Below, in pieces: positions 61,717-64,000 of a stretch of 64,000 nt of DNA (within the stretch, counting starts at the first letter, position 1; every line of letters begins with the position of its first letter). Source of the stretch: Pleomorphomonas sp. NRK KF1 (GTDB lineage Bacteria > Pseudomonadota > Alphaproteobacteria > Rhizobiales > Pleomorphomonadaceae). The translations under genes and the position numbers were made by a program. The notes beneath the pieces were generated by a model. That model had not been told where the DNA came from, did not search any database, and worked only from the letters and a program-made list of their open reading frames with translations. The stretch lies in the NCBI RefSeq assembly GCF_023721755.1, contig NZ_JAMDLH010000001.1, positions 310,001 to 374,000 on the forward strand, read 5' to 3'.

Positions 61717-62868
61717 TCAGAGGATCGACCTGTAGAGTGCTTCGATTTCCGACACGTTGGTATCGCGCGGGTTGCCGCCGGTGCAGACGTCGGCGAAGGC
61801 CGCCTCTGCGAGCGCCGGGATGTCCTCGGCCTTGACGCCGACTTCCGAGAGCTTGGCCGGAATGCCGACATCTTTCGAAAGCGTCTCAACCGCCGCCACC
61901 GCCGCCTTGCGCGCCTCGGCGATCGGCATGGTCTCGGTGCCCTTGACGCCGAGGGCGGCGGCGATCGCCCGGTACTTCTCGCCCGTGTAGTCGGCGTTGT
62001 AGGCCATCAGCGTCGGCAAGAGCACCGCGTTGGCGACGCCGTGCGGCGTGTTGTAGAAGGCGCCGAGCGGATGGGCCATGCCGTGCACCAAGCCGAGACC
62101 GACGTTGGAGAAGCCCATGCCGGCCACGTACTGGCCGAGTGCCATGTCCTCGACGCCCTTGGCGTCGCCCGCGCAGGAGGCGCGAAGCGACCGGCCGATG
62201 ATCTCGATCGCCTTGATGTGCAGCGCGTCGGACAGCTCCCAGGCGCCCTTGGTGATGTAGCCCTCGATGGCATGGGTCAACGCGTCCATGCCGGTAGCGG
62301 CCTTGAGCGGCGTCGGCATGGTGGCCATCAGCTCGCTGTCGATGATGGCGACCACGGGAATGTCATGCGGGTCGACGCAGACGAACTTGCGGCGCTTCTC
62401 CTCATCGGTGATGACATAGTTGATGGTCACCTCGGCGGCGGTGCCGGCGGTGGTGGCCAGCGCGATGATCGGCACCGACGGCTTCTTGGTGGGCGCGACG
62501 CCTTCGAGGCTGCGCACGTCGGAGAACTCGGGATTGTTGGTGATGATGCCGATCGCCTTGGCAGTGTCCTGCGGCGAGCCGCCGCCGATGGCGACGAGAT
62601 AGTCGGCCTTGGCCTTGGCGAAGGCGGCGACGCCGTCCTTGACGACGCCGATGGTCGGGTTGGGCATCACCTTGTCGAACAGCTCGTAGGCGAGGCCGGC
62701 TGCATCCATCAGGCTGGTCACCTTTGCCACCGTGCCGGCCTTCACCAGCACTGCGTCGGTGACCACCAGCGCCTTCTTGTAGCCGCGGCGTTGTACCTCG
62801 CCGATCATTTCGGCGCGAGCGCCGGCGCCGAAATAGGATGTCTCGTTGAGAATCATGCGATGGGACAT
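61717..62868 (-). CDS. fucO: Lactaldehyde reductase / 1,2-propanediol oxidoreductase (iron-containing ADH)
   Basis: A 383-residue group III iron-dependent alcohol dehydrogenase, closely matching FucO. Motifs are IGGGSPQDTAKAIGIITNNPEF (NAD site), TTAGTAAEVTINYVITDEEKRRKFVCVDPHDIP, MDALTHAIEGYIT (Asp and His iron ligands) and GLVHGMAHPLGAFYNTPHGVANA (two further His ligands). AGGAGG eight bases before the ATG at 62868 fixes the start. It reduces L-lactaldehyde to propanediol or oxidises it the other way. No fucose or rhamnose pathway gene is adjacent, so in vivo it may act on other short alcohols or aldehydes. Confidence 0.95.
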   Translation of the reverse strand: MSHRMILNETSYFGAGARAEMIGEVQRRGYKKALVVTDAVLVKAGTVAKVTSLMDAAGLAYELFDKVMPNPTIGVVKDGVAAFAKAKADYLVAIGGGSPQDTAKAIGIITNNPEFSDVRSLEGVAPTKKPSVPIIALATTAGTAAEVTINYVITDEEKRRKFVCVDPHDIPVVAIIDSELMATMPTPLKAATGMDALTHAIEGYITKGAWELSDALHIKAIEIIGRSLRASCAGDAKGVEDMALGQYVAGMGFSNVGLGLVHGMAHPLGAFYNTPHGVANAVLLPTLMAYNADYTGEKYRAIAAALGVKGTETMPIAEARKAAVAAVETLSKDVGIPAKLSEVGVKAEDIPALAEAAFADVCTGGNPRDTNVSEIEALYRSIL

Positions 62869-63162
62869 GCTCAGTTCCTCCTGAGGCCGCATTTGCCGGC
62901 CCGCCGACGATCGAAGCGCGTGAGCGTCAGCTTGTCGGCGTCGTGAACGTCGACCCCGGCGCTGAAAATTGGCCGAGGCCTGAACCAAACTGAAAGCTAT
63001 TGGCTGCTCGGGACGCTCACAACCCCGCATGAACCCCTAGATTTTGATCGAATATGATTGGTTTTGAAAATTATCCACAAAGCCGAGGGTAGGAATCCGC
63101 AAAGCAGATTCCGAACGCTTCGGCTGCCAAGGCATCGAAAGCGGTGCAGCGTTCTGAATTGA

Positions 63163-64000
63163 TCAGTCGAGGGCCTGTTGCCTCGTCTCGGCGTCGATCC
63201 GCGAAGCGGCGACCGCTGCAAGAACCAGCAATATGGCAAACAGCGCCACGGCAGCCCCAAAGCTTCGGGCGACGAGCAACGACAGAAGGGAGGGCGCCAA
63301 CAGGCCGCCCAGCCGAGCCATGGCGCCGGCGGCGCCCATGCCGCTCGCGCGCGCCGCTGTCGGATAGAGTTCCGGCGTGTAGGCGTAAAGCGCCCCCCAT
63401 GTGCCCAACAGAGAGAAGCTCATCAGCAGGATGGCCGTTGCCACCAGCGCTGCATTGCCAGCGACGACGAAAAGGACGCAGCCGGCCGCCGATAGCAGCA
63501 GAAAGGCAATCAATGTCGGCTTGCGACCTGCTCGTTCGACGCCCCAGGCGGCCAGCGCGTAGCCGGGAATCTGGGCCAGCGCCACGATGACGAGGAAGCC
63601 GTAGCCGCGAACGAAGCCGAAGCCCTCGCCGGCGAGGCGGGCCGGCATCCAGGTGAAGACGCCATAGTAGCTGAGCGACACCAGGAACCAGATGGCCAGC
63701 ATCAGCACCGTTCGCGCTTTCAAGGCCGGCGACAGGAGGCTGACGGTCTCGGATGTCTCGCCGGCCGCCAGGGGCTCCGAGAGCGGCGCCTTACCGTTGG
63801 TCGTCAAAACGCGATCGATGACGGCGCGCGCCTCTTCGTTCCGCCCCTTGCGCAAAAGATAGAGCGGTGATTCCGGGACCATCAGTCGCAACCAGAAGCC
63901 GACCAAGGCCGGTATGGCGGTGATCAGAAAGATGGTACGCCACGCATCCGGCAGGCCGGCCGAGGCGGCGGCCCAGGCGGCGAGCGCCACAACGACCGTG
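63163..64000 (-). CDS. MFS transporter, C-terminal part (partial at right edge)
   Basis: The 3' portion (279 codons) of an MFS permease of the sugar/aromatic-acid-type family; the frame runs open off the right end of the window. Helix-loop features are WLRLMVPESPLYLLRKGRNEEARAVIDRV (the conserved PESPR-like motif after helix 6, with the large central loop), WMPARL, and GRKPTLIAFLL. The end RIDAETRQQALD is charged. The PESP motif and loop pattern suggest a niacin, benzoate or sugar porter. It lies upstream of fucO on the same strand with 294 bases between, so they are probably separate units. Confidence 0.9.
   Translation of the reverse strand, partial: TVVVALAAWAAASAGLPDAWRTIFLITAIPALVGFWLRLMVPESPLYLLRKGRNEEARAVIDRVLTTNGKAPLSEPLAAGETSETVSLLSPALKARTVLMLAIWFLVSLSYYGVFTWMPARLAGEGFGFVRGYGFLVIVALAQIPGYALAAWGVERAGRKPTLIAFLLLSAAGCVLFVVAGNAALVATAILLMSFSLLGTWGALYAYTPELYPTAARASGMGAAGAMARLGGLLAPSLLSLLVARSFGAAVALFAILLVLAAVAASRIDAETRQQALD

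Noticed and set aside
63071-63079. A perfect DnaA box TTATCCACA upstream of the last MFS gene's 3' end
   Set aside because: It is a single box with no cluster, no AT-rich unwinding region and no origin-linked genes, so it is not evidence of a replication origin.

Overview
The window looks like a chromosomal piece of a high-GC alphaproteobacterium of the Hyphomicrobiales (Rhizobiales). This is inferred from gene content: an alpha-type succinate dehydrogenase assembly factor (SdhE) next to mfd, a fused CysN/CysC, a ThuEFGK-like trehalose/maltose ABC transporter with alpha-glucosidase, a twin-arginine right-handed beta-helix protein typical of rhizobia, and rhizobial-style nested palindromic intergenic repeats. 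No rRNA, tRNA, CRISPR array, intact insertion sequence or replication origin was seen.

Layout. 1-9.3 kb is core: 3' end of prfB, an M23 peptidase, bcp, a small unknown gene, class II fructose-bisphosphate aldolase, a PfkB-type phosphofructokinase, a MerR regulator, a Tat-exported beta-helix protein and guaA. 9.3-14.2 kb is a decaying accessory stretch: a frameshifted DsbA-family pseudogene, a Tat-exported carboxylesterase, a truncated SDR fragment, and phenolic acid decarboxylase with a divergent LysR regulator. 14.2-22 kb holds an SLC13/RCK transporter, an ABC-F ATPase, a GNAT, recQ and a DUF2254 membrane protein. 22-31.6 kb is rich in regulators and redox genes: MarR (behind a long, highly structured leader) with a divergent exported metallo-beta-lactamase-fold protein, a DUF4396 protein, LysR/quinone reductase, HxlR/NTF2-SDR, a GST and an acidic-rich membrane protein. 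A 3' fragment of the LysR gene at 30.7 kb is duplicated at 24.2 kb, so the two copies bracket this block.

31.7-37.6 kb is a LysR-flanked catabolic-looking operon (ALDH7-like dehydrogenase, a DapB-like reductase lacking the catalytic histidines, an acetolactate-synthase-like ThDP enzyme) facing an MHS-family MFS symporter. 37.8-40.5 kb has a YdcF-like protein, a RidA protein and a CorA/ZntB channel. 40.5-48.2 kb is the alpha-glucoside/trehalose uptake operon, with two LacI-type operators flanking a sigma70-like promoter and a divergent LacI regulator. 48.4-51.3 kb is cysD-cysNC. 51.3-59.7 kb carries an MFS exporter, sdhE, two membrane GGDEF proteins and mfd. 59.7-61.6 kb is a NnrS-like / MIP18 / DUF2249 set, followed by fucO and the 3' part of another MFS gene.

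The most unusual items are the structured leader RNA upstream of the marR-like gene (22.6-22.9 kb), the altered DapB paralogue in a ThDP/ALDH operon, a regularly phased TGTG array before guaA, a GGDEF protein with a broken active site but intact inhibitory site, and a 21-bp-armed nested palindrome at 60.8-60.9 kb.
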